A DNA stretch of 64,000 bases from Pleurotus djamor (Eukaryota; Basidiomycota; Agaricomycetes; Agaricales; Pleurotaceae): contig JAPEVF010000193.1 of assembly GCA_029747585.1 (NCBI GenBank), positions 1-64,000 of the forward strand, written 5' to 3'. Positions within the stretch are counted from its first letter, which is position 1, and each line of letters starts with the position of its first letter. The position numbers and the translations under genes were made by a program. Positions 14,801 to 24,455 of this stretch are shown here, piece after piece. Below the pieces are notes generated by a model. The model was not told where the DNA came from. It did no database searches and worked only from the letters and a program-made list of their open reading frames with translations.

Positions 14801-16319
14801 CATAGCAACTCACACAACTACCATCGATCTGTCCCCAGTCCTTGAAGTTATCTTCGAATTGATGTCGAAAGAAACATACACTGGGGATTCTTCACTTGCT
14901 CAGAGCATATTTCACAGGGTCCTGGGTCCTGGCTTGGCTGCTCTCGAGCGTGCCGAAGCAGATAAGAAACTCGCCTCCCCCAATTTCAAGCAACGACTTG
15001 TCTTCATCCTGGCCCGTTGTGTACCCTTCCATGCCATTGATATATTCAGCCTCATTGAAAAACGGAAAACGCCCTCCTATGAGTTCCTCGCGGGTATCGT
15101 CTTTCATTTCGCCTTGGCCCTAGGCTCTAGTTCAGATGGTCTCACAAGCAAGTGGTCGGAGACTAGTCATCAGGACATCTATCGAAATGTATGGATCCGG
15201 CTTGTTGCCTATGTAATGGAAGCTTGTCGGGGGCCTCAAGGATCGAAAGGATCGGAATCGCTGTTGTCAAGAATTCGGGGGAAGACGACCGCCTCCGAAA
15301 CTCAACTGAATACTCTCGCTGTTGCTCTACAAATTATCAAGATCGCTGTCATGCGAGCTGGTGACGATCTCACTGTTGCTTTGCCTAGCATATGGACCCG
15401 ACTGGCTGTTCTCTTGCGGTCGTTGATCAAGGATGGTAGCGCGCGCTTTACTCTCACCAGAGGGGATAACTCGCAGAATGCTTCGCCCATGCACACCCCA
15501 CGTTCGAGTGGCCAATTTGACCATTTCATGTTGGCCATGGCTTCCGACAACCCTATCCCCATTCCCAGCCCGTCATTGTACACCCGGACCTTCCAGCGGC
15601 CAAGACTAGTGGATTATCTCACATGGTCGCTGCTGGAGTTCATTTGCCTCTATCGCACACCGTTGTCTTTGCACTTGGGTATGTCTCTCCGCGAAAAGAT
15701 GGTGGCCTTAGAGCAAGATTTGCGACTACAGAATGCTGGAGTGCCTCCCAGCCCATCTGGAAATCGGATCTCCTCTATGTTCTCTAAACCTAGAAGACGG
15801 ATGTCTGGTTTACCTTCGCCTACCACGTCTCCCAAATTAGGACCCACTTCTCCTTACCCAGGCGGAGTGCTTACACCGCCACCGTCATCCCCATCCCCTG
15901 ACTTGGCACCTCACATTGTTCATCTAGGTCCCTCTGAGGCCAATGCTCGGAGACCGTATTCTTCGCCTGGAGAAGTCCGAGATACGTCGGCGATGGCCTT
16001 GAAGAGTGTTCGAGTGAAGTCTCTGCCACTCATACAAGTTACGTATAAGCGTATCAGAGTTGTGCAGAGTTTCATGGGATACAGCCACACGCTGCTTCCC
16101 ATGCCCCGGTCGAGCAAATGGGAAGACGATATCGATAATGAGGACGAAGTGAAGGTGTGGACGAAGAAGGATGCGTTGGAAGCCATTGTACAGGAGATGA
16201 AATACCTCGTCGACGAATTCGAAGAGTTCGGGGTCAACCTTGAAGATGAAATGGTCGTCGTCAATTCCATATCAGACCAGACACTGACACGATCGACATC
16301 GAATAACAGCTTTACCTAG
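8886..16319 (+). CDS. Very large helical-repeat protein, candidate fungal UNC80-like
   Basis: A single gene with about ten short introns (for example 9834-9883 and 10301-10354) encodes roughly 2,280 residues. The first 300 are basic, Ser/Pro-rich and disordered; the remainder is leucine-rich helices of HEAT/armadillo type. The middle has LPLELRKQLAEIGWASEDDD, a Ser/Pro loop, GVKRKAVFVPAMASLLPRL and HHLFNHLAGFLKYISRQ; the end has LSLREKMVALEQDLRLQ and an acidic tail. These blocks recall the fungal relatives of UNC80, known in animals as a scaffold of the NALCN channel; Furry/Mor2/Tao3 is the alternative. Start ATG 8886 is the first in frame; an upstream exon ending near 8861 is possible. The N at 14319 adds one base beside a T run and breaks the frame; ignoring it, the reading continues smoothly into the last 650 residues. 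That the locus is one long gene is much surer than the family. Confidence 0.62.
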
Positions 16320-16350
16320 ACAAATAACCCTTTCCTATTATCATTATCAC

Positions 16351-16383
16351 GGTGCTCTTCTGGTGCTCTTCTGGTGCTCTTTT
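16351..16383 (+). repeat. Three tandem copies of an 11-base unit
   Basis: GGTGCTCTTCT occurs three times head to tail (third copy ends TTTT), about 30 bases after the stop codon of the UNC80-like gene, so probably in its 3' UTR. Confidence 0.85.
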
Positions 16384-17328
16384 GTCGAAATTTATATACT
16401 CACATCTTTCTCGTAGCGTAATTTACACAAGTCCATTGATTTTCGCGTAACCACCGTGATTTCAACAGCCCTTGGGCGCTTTGAGCTTGAGATTCAGGGT
16501 CCTGCTCGATTCCTTGCCTTGTTCGCTCTTCTTGAGCTTTCTTGACTCTCTGGGGTAGGAGCTTGGCACACTTACCACCAGGTTTGCTTGCACTCACCCC
16601 GCAATGTCTTGAAAAACCTTGGATCAAGTCGCTCCCTCTATTTCGTATTCAAGGCGTTCATTAGGGTGCAGACCCAAAGCACTGGTATCGGATCCGAATG
16701 AATGGTACCTTACCGAAATAGTGGTACCTTGTGCCATCTGGACTGTTGTGAGTTGTGATGTTTTCTTTCGGCGTAATCATGCATCACGGAGACCTGTTTT
16801 ACGCAGAGCATTCTCTCAAGGCAAGAAACCTGACTCGTAGCCGATTTCATTGGTCAACGGTTGCTGGATCAAACAGCGTCTGACCGGGAAAACAAATACT
16901 GACTCGGACGACCTCTTTTGATTCGTTGGTTCGCCCCACTGAACTATTCTATTTCTAGGAAGAAAACATCAGGTTACCCTAGCAATCCAAGTTTCGGCGA
17001 CTGTCGGGGAAATCCAAACACTCATGCCACTCGCTAAATTATAAGCTGACAGCAACTGCGCTCACACGAGCGCTGACGCAGAAAAGTCGCAGATCGCTGA
17101 GATATTGCCTCAATGTCACCAAATTTGCCAGTAGTAAGGCCAACTCCATTTCTCAATGAACCCTCACTCATAGACTTACGGTTTGGCCTCATAGGTTCAT
17201 CATTACGTGCAGTGCGCCAGACTGACAATTTCCATCAAATCTATCGCTTCATGCACGCACAAGGGGTGTTGCACCCGCCAAGATACGCCAAGGTAGGGGC
17301 CAAGGAGATGTATATTCGGTGCATCAGC
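16384..17328. other. Intergenic, no gene recognised
   Basis: About 950 bases between the UNC80-like gene and the carbonic anhydrase. Open frames here are short, without homology that I recognise or consistent splicing. Confidence 0.4.
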
Positions 17329-17571
17329 TATAAAGCTCACAGACCGTCCGTCTAGACTCACTACTTTGCAGTCGCCTCTTCTGCTTCCTCTTTCCTTCCT
17401 TCCCCTCCCTTTTTCTCTCTGGGTTCTTGGTTTTCCTCTCGGCGCTAGCTCGCCTTTGTTCATCGACAGGTCCTTCAGGTTGATCCTCCTCATCGTACCC
17501 TCCTTGTTTCCTTCTTATCCACTCTTTCGTTTCCCTCTTCAATTTCGCTTCTCGTTAAACGGTCCGCGACC
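17329..17571 (+). promoter_or_regulatory. TATA box and CT-rich leader of the carbonic anhydrase gene
   Basis: TATAAAG lies at 17329-17335, about 240 bases before the ATG. From about 17370 to 17560 the strand is dominated by runs of C and T, a leader type linked with strong transcription in filamentous fungi. Confidence 0.5.
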
Positions 17572-18900
17572 ATGTTTGCTCGACAAATCCTGATGTTGAT
17601 CGTGTCCCTCTCGGTGGCGTTGGCCCACCCCTTGGCTTTCCACAAGCACGAAGCCCGAGAGTCTGGTTCCGTGGCTCACGTACACAAGCGCGACGGACAT
17701 TTAGCTTTCCAGGCCCTATTGGAAGGGAACCAGCAATTCCGTGCCGCTATTGCTGCCTCTGCCGAGCCCACCCTTTTGAAGAAGCTCACCGACGACGGCC
17801 AAGGTAAGCCTCGCCCTGCTTGCGTCATAATACTATGCTTACCTCCTACAGCCCCGCCGTTTATGTTCCTCGGATGCTCTGATAGTCGAGTGAGCGAGGG
17901 CACCGTGTTCAACGCCAAACCCGGCACTCTTTTCACGCAACGTAACATCGCCAACCAGTTCCACCATACGGATGCCAACACGTGAGTATCATGTACGCTC
18001 GGTCTACGGGTCGCAGTACTGACTCATGTCCCGACAGACACTCTGTTCTTTCATATGCCGTCGCTGAGCTCAAGGTTCAGCATATCATTGTCATGGGCCA
18101 CTATGGCTGTGGTGGTGTCGGCGCTGCTATCGCCTCGCCCCCTAAGGCTCCTATCGACGCCGCCAATGGGGCCGTCCAGAACTGGATTGCCCCCATTCGC
18201 CAGATCTTTGCCACATCGACGCGGTACGTATTCTTCTCAGACGCCCATAGACTCCATGCCAATCCATTCAATGCTTAGACCTGAAATTGTCGAGCTTCGG
18301 GAGAGGATTAAGGGCCGAACTGATGTCGAAGAGCCTGAGCCTCAAGAACGTCAGTGCTTTATCTCCTCTTCAACGGCCTCATTTTCTAATCCATCACGTG
18401 TATCTAGCTGGCTTCCGTGCTCTTGTTGAAGAGAACGTCAGGGCCGGTGTACACTCTATCTTCGCCGACAGTGTCATGGCCAACGTACGTTCTTGACCAG
18501 AGATGTTTTTGTCATGTTCCCTGACTTAGCGTTCTTTTCGTAGCACTTCGCTGCTTTGGCCTCTGCCGGCAATAGCACTGAGGGTATTAAGGAACGCTCT
18601 GTCGAAGGTCCCCTCGTTGACGTCTTCGTTCACGGTCTCGTCTACGACATCGAGAATGGTGAAGTTCACGACCTCGGTGTTTCGATGGGTCCTCCAGGAA
18701 AAGCCGTCCCCGAGCTCCCTTTCCCGAAACTCAACATCACCGCACCCGTCAGTATCCACAATGCCGCTGCTAACGTCCATGTTGCCTCCCCTGCCACCAC
18801 CACCGTCACTTCGTCCTCCTCTGAAAGCTCACATGCCGCCCGTGAAGCTTGCATCTCAAATTGCAAAGCTAAACGTGGTTTGTTCAACAGGATGCTGTAG
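17572..18900 (+). CDS. Secreted beta-class carbonic anhydrase
   Basis: Interconverts CO2 and bicarbonate with a zinc ion. Exons 17572-17803, 17852-17981, 18038-18223, 18279-18349, 18408-18484 and 18544-18900 join in phase to 350 residues. Residues 1-18 are a signal peptide, and a KR near residue 40 could be a Kex2-type processing site. The beta-class zinc site is complete: Cys86 and Asp88 in GCSDSRVSEG, His142 and Cys145 in GHYGCGGVG, with the QRNIAN strand between. The catalytic core ends near GPLVDVFVHGLVYDIENGEV. A tail of about 85 residues follows, with a Ser/Thr-rich linker and a final segment holding two cysteines and basic residues, which cytosolic relatives lack. Most fungal beta enzymes are cytosolic or mitochondrial, so export to the wall or medium is notable. 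Confidence 0.94.
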
Positions 18901-19752
18901 ACTGAACGGACTAGAATGATTGAAGGTTGCCTAAGAAGAGGGATTTACTTATCTACACTTTTGAGTACACATTTGAGCCGCACGCAGGGATGATGTAGTG
19001 ACTTGGGACTTTCGATGTACTTTACTTTGGACAAAACTGAGAACCTTTTACCTCCCACCTACTCAAGTTTGTTTGTGCTCCCTGTCCATTTAAGGGGATC
19101 TCCTGGCTCCCTCCTGTACCCATCCTTACTCATTCTCGCCTCGCTGACGCTAGTGATCTGCTTTCTGGTTTTACTGGCAAAAACCCGAACGTCTCAATAG
19201 CAGTTTGTCTTGTCTCGCTCTGCAAGAGCCTCTGATGATAACTAGCTACACTAGACACTCTTGACCTCGCTAGTTGAATAGAAGTAAGTTGGAATGATTG
19301 TGAGGAGGTCTCTGATGGCGTAGCTCGTTGGATCGTTGTATATCTATCTCTGTTCAAGGTGTGATTTTGCAGATCCAATGAGCTGGGTTCGACGCTGTTC
19401 ATGGCACATCATCAACATCTGTGCATTGACCTTTTTCGCCATCCCACTTTTGCCTTAGAATAGCCTTACACGATCATTTTAAGTTGTCTATGTTTTGACT
19501 GCTACTGAGTCTATCCATTCCGTACGCCGCGGAGGCTCTCTGAGAAGTCGGCGTCTCAGTTGTTTATCCATGTCGTGGACTTAGTTTGGGGGAATGAGAG
19601 TCGCGGAAACGACTCCATACTACCGTTCCATGTTCAGAGGGTACGTATTCCCTAGATACTCACGACATCCATATCCAATTATCATTGCAAGGAATGTGAC
19701 TAGACCTGGTGGGCACGTCCTAAGCGGCGAACGTTGAGTAGGTTTACTCTAG
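18901..19752. other. Intergenic between convergent genes, no gene recognised
   Basis: About 850 bases between the 3' ends of the carbonic anhydrase and the first F-box gene. Presumed 3' UTRs; no repeat or RNA gene seen. Confidence 0.45.
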
Positions 19753-21438
19753 TCACCCCGTTGGATACGCCAGTTCCTTGACCTCTACTCTAAGAATGTC
19801 CCGTTCAGAGTCGCTAAGCATCATCCTTTTGAATCGAAGAACGTCGATCCCAGCCGCGAGTGAGTTGCGCACCCTAAGCGCCATTTGGAGGTACTTCAAT
19901 CCTAGACCGCTTAAGTCGTATGAATTCGTCTCTACATCAATGCGTTTCAGCGATGGTAAGCAGAGGGGGGCATCTGTGTGATTGCGGCGAGCTTCAATGA
20001 CTTGAGCTCGAGTGGGGACATCCGACATGATGATAGCTAGGTCCTGGACTGTTTCTATGCGAAGTTTCTCAACGCTTGTCAAGGAGCGCATCAAGGCTCT
20101 TAGGTCTTCATCGTTAGAACGACGCAAGGCTAGGTTCAGATCAAGATGGAGTGTTTGAGGTGGGTTCTCTGGGAAAGGAGAGACGAGTGCCCTGCATGTG
20201 GAATAATCGGCATCGCAGGAGAGCGTCAAGGAAGACGGCCCTAAGTTCGAAGACTTGGACCCGGCTGTGGGAACTGAGTTGGTAGTTACATACAACGCGG
20301 TTTCGGTCTCAGCATAGTGGCAAACTTGAAGTGTTGTTGTCCAAGACGCTGGAGTGCCTGGAAGAAGGTTGCAGAAAGCACCGGCAATGCTTCTCGATAC
20401 ATCCTTATCAGTGGGACCAATGCCTCGCACAGAAACAGTTTGTATGTTGATGCAGGATAAATGATGAAGCATCGTCAATACACGGGGATCCATTGACTGG
20501 ATGGACACGCTCTTCAGGTCCGATAGTTCAACGACGAAGTCTTTCGGAACGCTGTCTACCCAGAGTAGTGAGTGGCGAAGATCCAATGATTGGAGATGAT
20601 TCATCCCTTGAAGAGCGAGTAGGACATCGAGGATTGTAGGCTTCGGTCCGTGGTCCAAGTCAGACGAAAGGCTCAATGAACGGAGTTGAGAAAGCCATGG
20701 TGTACGGAGGCTGAAATAGCTGTTGAAGAGCGTGACATGTCTCAGAGTCGCGGCTTGACTGGGGTCGATCGCGGACGGAATCTTGAGGATTGTGAAGGAC
20801 GGGCACCCAGACAATACGAGTGTCTCGAGGATGGGCGTCTTTGACTTCACAAGCTTGGGAAGCCAACTTGAGGCTTTCGAACCATACATCAAGTTGATCT
20901 CTTTCAACCGATGAGCCTGGCTAAGCAATAGGTTGGTCACGTCGGCCACCTCAGGAACTGGAGACGAGCGGAGATATAGTGGTGCTGACTTCGAGCGCTT
21001 GAGGAAAAGCTCTGCCAACTCCAATCTTGTGTGGGTGTAGATATACGCCCATAGCCGAGGGGTTTCGAGAGCAACATTTCGCCACGATTTGCAGACATGA
21101 GAAACGGCAAGCCGATGGGCGTATCGTTTCCAGCAGTCCAGCCGCAGCTCGACGAGTGGTAAAAACTCAAAGATCAAGGAAAGAATTTCTGAGGGTAGTC
21201 GCGCAACGTAGCAAATTTGGGGGAGGTAATGAGAGCGCAAGGTGTGTGGTTTTTGTTGTAAAATCCCGCCCGAAAGCCAAGTTGGGGTGCTGATAGAGCG
21301 TGAGGTCGTAGCTGGGAACATTTCCTTGGGGTGGTCACTGCTTGAGTTTGACAAGCGCCGAAAGTGAAACATCACAAGAATGTTCAGCCAACGTTGAGCG
21401 GCTGCGCCGTTGATGAATGAAAGAGGATCGATCAACAT
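19753..21438 (-). CDS. F-box protein, divergent member of the local family
   Basis: A protein of about 561 residues. The F-box lies near residues 81-130 (LPSEILSLIFEFL, then VSHVCKSWRNVALETPRLW), followed by SKSAPLYLRS and a long leucine-rich region of irregular LRR character. F-box proteins link targets to SCF (Skp1-Cullin) ubiquitin ligases; the C-terminal part would choose the target. The C-terminus has MSDVPTRAQVIEARR, a divergent form of the SDVPNKTQ tail shared by the cluster. The N-terminus is unlike its relatives: there is no SP-x-IEEV segment. ATG 21438 and ATG 21321 are both possible starts, and a missing upstream exon cannot be excluded. It diverges from the WSC gene at 22809. Confidence 0.82.
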   Translation of the reverse strand: MLIDPLSFINGAAAQRWLNILVMFHFRRLSNSSSDHPKEMFPATTSRSISTPTWLSGGILQQKPHTLRSHYLPQICYVARLPSEILSLIFEFLPLVELRLDCWKRYAHRLAVSHVCKSWRNVALETPRLWAYIYTHTRLELAELFLKRSKSAPLYLRSSPVPEVADVTNLLLSQAHRLKEINLMYGSKASSWLPKLVKSKTPILETLVLSGCPSFTILKIPSAIDPSQAATLRHVTLFNSYFSLRTPWLSQLRSLSLSSDLDHGPKPTILDVLLALQGMNHLQSLDLRHSLLWVDSVPKDFVVELSDLKSVSIQSMDPRVLTMLHHLSCINIQTVSVRGIGPTDKDVSRSIAGAFCNLLPGTPASWTTTLQVCHYAETETALYVTTNSVPTAGSKSSNLGPSSLTLSCDADYSTCRALVSPFPENPPQTLHLDLNLALRRSNDEDLRALMRSLTSVEKLRIETVQDLAIIMSDVPTRAQVIEARRNHTDAPLCLPSLKRIDVETNSYDLSGLGLKYLQMALRVRNSLAAGIDVLRFKRMMLSDSERDILRVEVKELAYPTG

Positions 21439-22019
21439 CCTCCCGGCTGGCACCAAAACATTTAACGAGCATAGATCACTAGCTACCTTCAATATTTCAT
21501 AAGGTGCTGGGACTTGCTCCAAGTCAAGCCTGTTCGCTGAGGGTTTACGTTGCGTTCACATCTTGGAAAATGCCAACGAGATCTGTTGGGAGTATGCCTT
21601 CCCCGCAACACTGTAGCTATGTGATGTTGATCAATGATTCATGAAGCTTGAAGCATCGCCATCAATATGGACATCCCTCACTTTGGAGTTTATTCATTCG
21701 CGTCGGCTTGGACAGTCCAGCAACGAGATCCTTTGAAGCAGGCGTATAGCTTTCTGCCGCTGGATAGCTACAGCTCGAGCAGAAATAGACGTTCGACTCG
21801 TAGCATCATAGAAAGGCAATTGGAGGGAGTGCGCTATTGTTTGACGAGTTCGAAGCAGGTCCAGAGTCCAGACTCAGCGCTTGCCAGGAGACGCGGTCCC
21901 GTGGAACGCATGTGACCAAGCTCCAACGACGCGTGTCCCATTGATTTCAGTTTCTTCCAAGTTTCTTCCTCAATGTATCCTCCGCGCTCAAGCGCTCATC
22001 CTGCATCGCTGTTCTCCCC
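21439..22019. other. Intergenic upstream of two divergent genes
   Basis: Upstream region of the minus-strand F-box gene. No intact gene recognised; decayed sequence related to the relic that follows may begin here. Confidence 0.35.
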
Positions 22020-22330
22020 GATGTTGACGAAGATTTGGTGAGTTTCTTGCGGTCAATGATGAATCTCGAGGAGTTTCGCATCAACGATTTCAGTGGGCCA
22101 GGGTAAATAACTATGTTGATACCTCGCTGGTACCTCGTTCGCACTCCCCTCTCTCAAATGGCTAGCCGATGTAGAACAAGTTATGTAAAGCGGTTTCTGA
22201 AGGCTCGGAAAACTATGGGTGCTGCTATCGAGACGCTCGCTATGGGTTCCCCGTTTCTCACTGTGGAAGAAATACAAGTCTTCAAACCCGTAGTCGGCAA
22301 GGTCTTGTACGCTCCTCTGGAGCCAGCTGT
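22020..22330 (+). pseudogene. F-box family relic, C-terminal remnants only
   Basis: Two pieces match the C-terminal part of the F-box protein at 24456. About 22019-22090 reads DVDEDLVSFLRSMMNLEEF, matching VDNGLINFLRHMVDVEEL there. About 22178-22325 reads SYVKRFLKARKTMGAAIE and then QVFKPVVGKVLYAP, matching LKRLLGSRKAMNAGIE and QVLESEVGTLAYVP. The link between them is degraded and no F-box remains nearby. It lies between the divergent F-box gene and its WSC neighbour, so it probably marks the earlier end of a local duplication. Confidence 0.6.
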
Positions 22331-22749
22331 GGACTGCGTTGTGTTTCATAGTCTTGGTGAAGCCGCATAGCCGTACATTGGCTGGGAACCGGTATTTCAT
22401 GTACGTTACACATTGTGCCGTTGGATCCAAAGTTTACTCACGCATTGATAGTGTAGCTACATAGTAGGACGGAGGACTTGTTCATCCTTGTCCTCGATGT
22501 TCGTTCCTGGAATCTAGCCACTTATCTTCTATTCTAAGGAGTAAGAGTAATCCCGCTTGATGCCAATGTTTGATGCCCGCAGACGACACTGTCAAGCACC
22601 GCGGTATAGGTCCCATCAAATCTCTCGTGTGCACTACGATCCTAGGAACAAGCATGCATGGAATGCACGCCGCCAGTGACTCGAAAGATATCCTAACCGC
22701 CCAAGGGTAGTAAGTCCTTACAAGTTTTTCCGGGACGCGACGCGTTGCC

Positions 22750-22755
22750 TTTAAA
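22750..22755 (+). promoter_or_regulatory. TTTAAA core promoter element of WSC gene 1
   Basis: TTTAAA lies about 59 bases before ATG 22809. The paralogue at 32587 has TATAAAT at nearly the same distance (62 bases), which supports both as the TATA element. Confidence 0.4.
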
Positions 22756-22808
22756 CCCCCAGTCTTCTCCCTGGAGTCTCCCAGAGATTGTTCTTTCTTT
22801 GCCAAACC

Positions 22809-24210
22809 ATGCCCACGTTCACTCAGTTCCTACTCTTATCTGTCCTTACAGCCACCTCGTCCGTATTTGCCTCACCCTCGGTATGTTGTCATTCACTCCA
22901 TCGTACGAACTCTTTGAGCTTGAGCCTGACGCATTCTATGTGGATCTCTAGAGGTTACCTTCTTCCGATCTCCTTCGCCGTGACCCACCCGGATGGACAT
23001 CCCAAGGCTGCTACACGTCCGTCCCCCCACTCTCCTTGCAGTTACACTCAAGCTGATAAAACCATGCAGTGATGCTCCTGGGGCCAGAACATTGAAAGCA
23101 CGTTCAATCGTGCGCGAAGACTCGATGACCGTCCAGACCTGTACTTCCTACTGCTTCGGCCAAGGTTTCAACGTCGCTGGCGTTGAATTTGGAGTCGAAT
23201 GTTGTGAGTTTCGGTTTGCACGCTCTAGCAATCTAATACTTGTGTTGAATCGCCCTTTCTCGCGGCCTGATAGTCTGTGACTGGGCGATACAGAGTCCCG
23301 GTGCTCCCACAGACGATAGCGAATGCAACATGCCTTGCTCGGGTAACGAGGAAGAGTTCTGCGGCGCCGGGAATCGTATCAACATCTATAAAACTGACGC
23401 AACTGGTCCGAGTACCCCAGCCGTTGTTTCTGGATGGGACTACCAAGGATGCTTCACGTAAGTTTCCCTACTCTCTCTGCCGTCGTGTTCAACTCATGAA
23501 CGTGCATTTAACTCTCGAAGTGATTCGGTCAGGACTCGTTCGTTCCCTAGGCTCATGGCCGTGAACGCTGGCGTAAGCATCGAGAAATGTATTGCTGCTT
23601 GCAACAACAACGGTTTCACCTACGCCGGAATGGAATATTCTAACGAATGTTGTGAGTAAACTGATCCTCTTCCCCCCTACTTCTTGTGACTCACATCACT
23701 GGACGGACAAGACTGTGGCACCAGCCTTACTACCGCGCTCAAGAAATCTGACGGCGAATGTTCAATGACCTGTCAAGCCAACCGTAACCAGTTTTGTGGG
23801 GCACCGGATCGTCTCACCGTTTACAAAGCACCTGGCGCACCTGCGCCTGTCATCCCCCCTTGCGAAGGCAAACCGTTCACTGTGTGTTGTGCTGCCGTCA
23901 CCGAGTGGTCCGCCAATATCCCTCGCTTGGAAGGAACATGTCATTATACGGCACCATCACTTTCCGAGGTGGTTGGTGACCGCTGTGTTCCAAGGCCTTC
24001 GACTGGATGGTGAGTGGCCACACAAATCACTGTTGCCATGAACTGACCGGCGCATTCATTAGCCCTGCTGGCTACTTGGGGACGTGTTGTGTTGGTTCTC
24101 TCGGGGGAGGTGAGTAACTTTGCCCTTGCTCATGCCCTCTTCGCTGAACATTAACTCGTCCTTCCGTTATAGCTTGTGGTCTGGGAACAAATTGCGCGTT
24201 GCCGTTCTAA
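22809..24210 (+). CDS. Secreted protein with two WSC domains (copy 1)
   Basis: Exons 22809-22880, 22952-23016, 23070-23203, 23274-23457, 23521-23651, 23712-24009, 24063-24109 and 24173-24210 join in phase to 322 residues. The signal peptide is residues 1-22. Two WSC domains follow, each with the pattern GCYT/GCFT ... CTSYC or CIAAC ... GVEFGVEC or GMEYSNEC ... CNMPCSGN or CSMTCQAN ... FCGAG(P)xRL(N)xxY. WSC domains bind carbohydrate such as cell-wall glucan and occur in wall stress sensors and secreted enzymes. There is no transmembrane segment or catalytic domain. The C-terminal part is cysteine-rich (PFTVCCAAV, GTCCVGSLGG) and ends ACGLGTNCALPF, a layout recalling hydrophobin-like cysteine spacing, though I would not call it one. 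A wall-associated or extracellular glycan-binding role is inferred. Close paralogue: 32587. Confidence 0.9.
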
Positions 24211-24455
24211 CTTGGGCCAAGATAGGATTTATCAATTAGGGGCACCCATGAAAAGTTAACGTTTACAGTGTACTGGCCTAGCCGCAGCATATCTAAATTT
24301 GTGGCCCATCTGCGTTAAAACCTGCCCAGACTGAGACAGGTCAAGAGTAAGTTCACCAAGATGCTGAGCGCTGGCGCTGATTGCGCCCCTATCTTCGCAC
24401 AATGTTGATCGACTCGTTCATTGTCACAGACCTCACCACTTCCTTCTCGACCACC

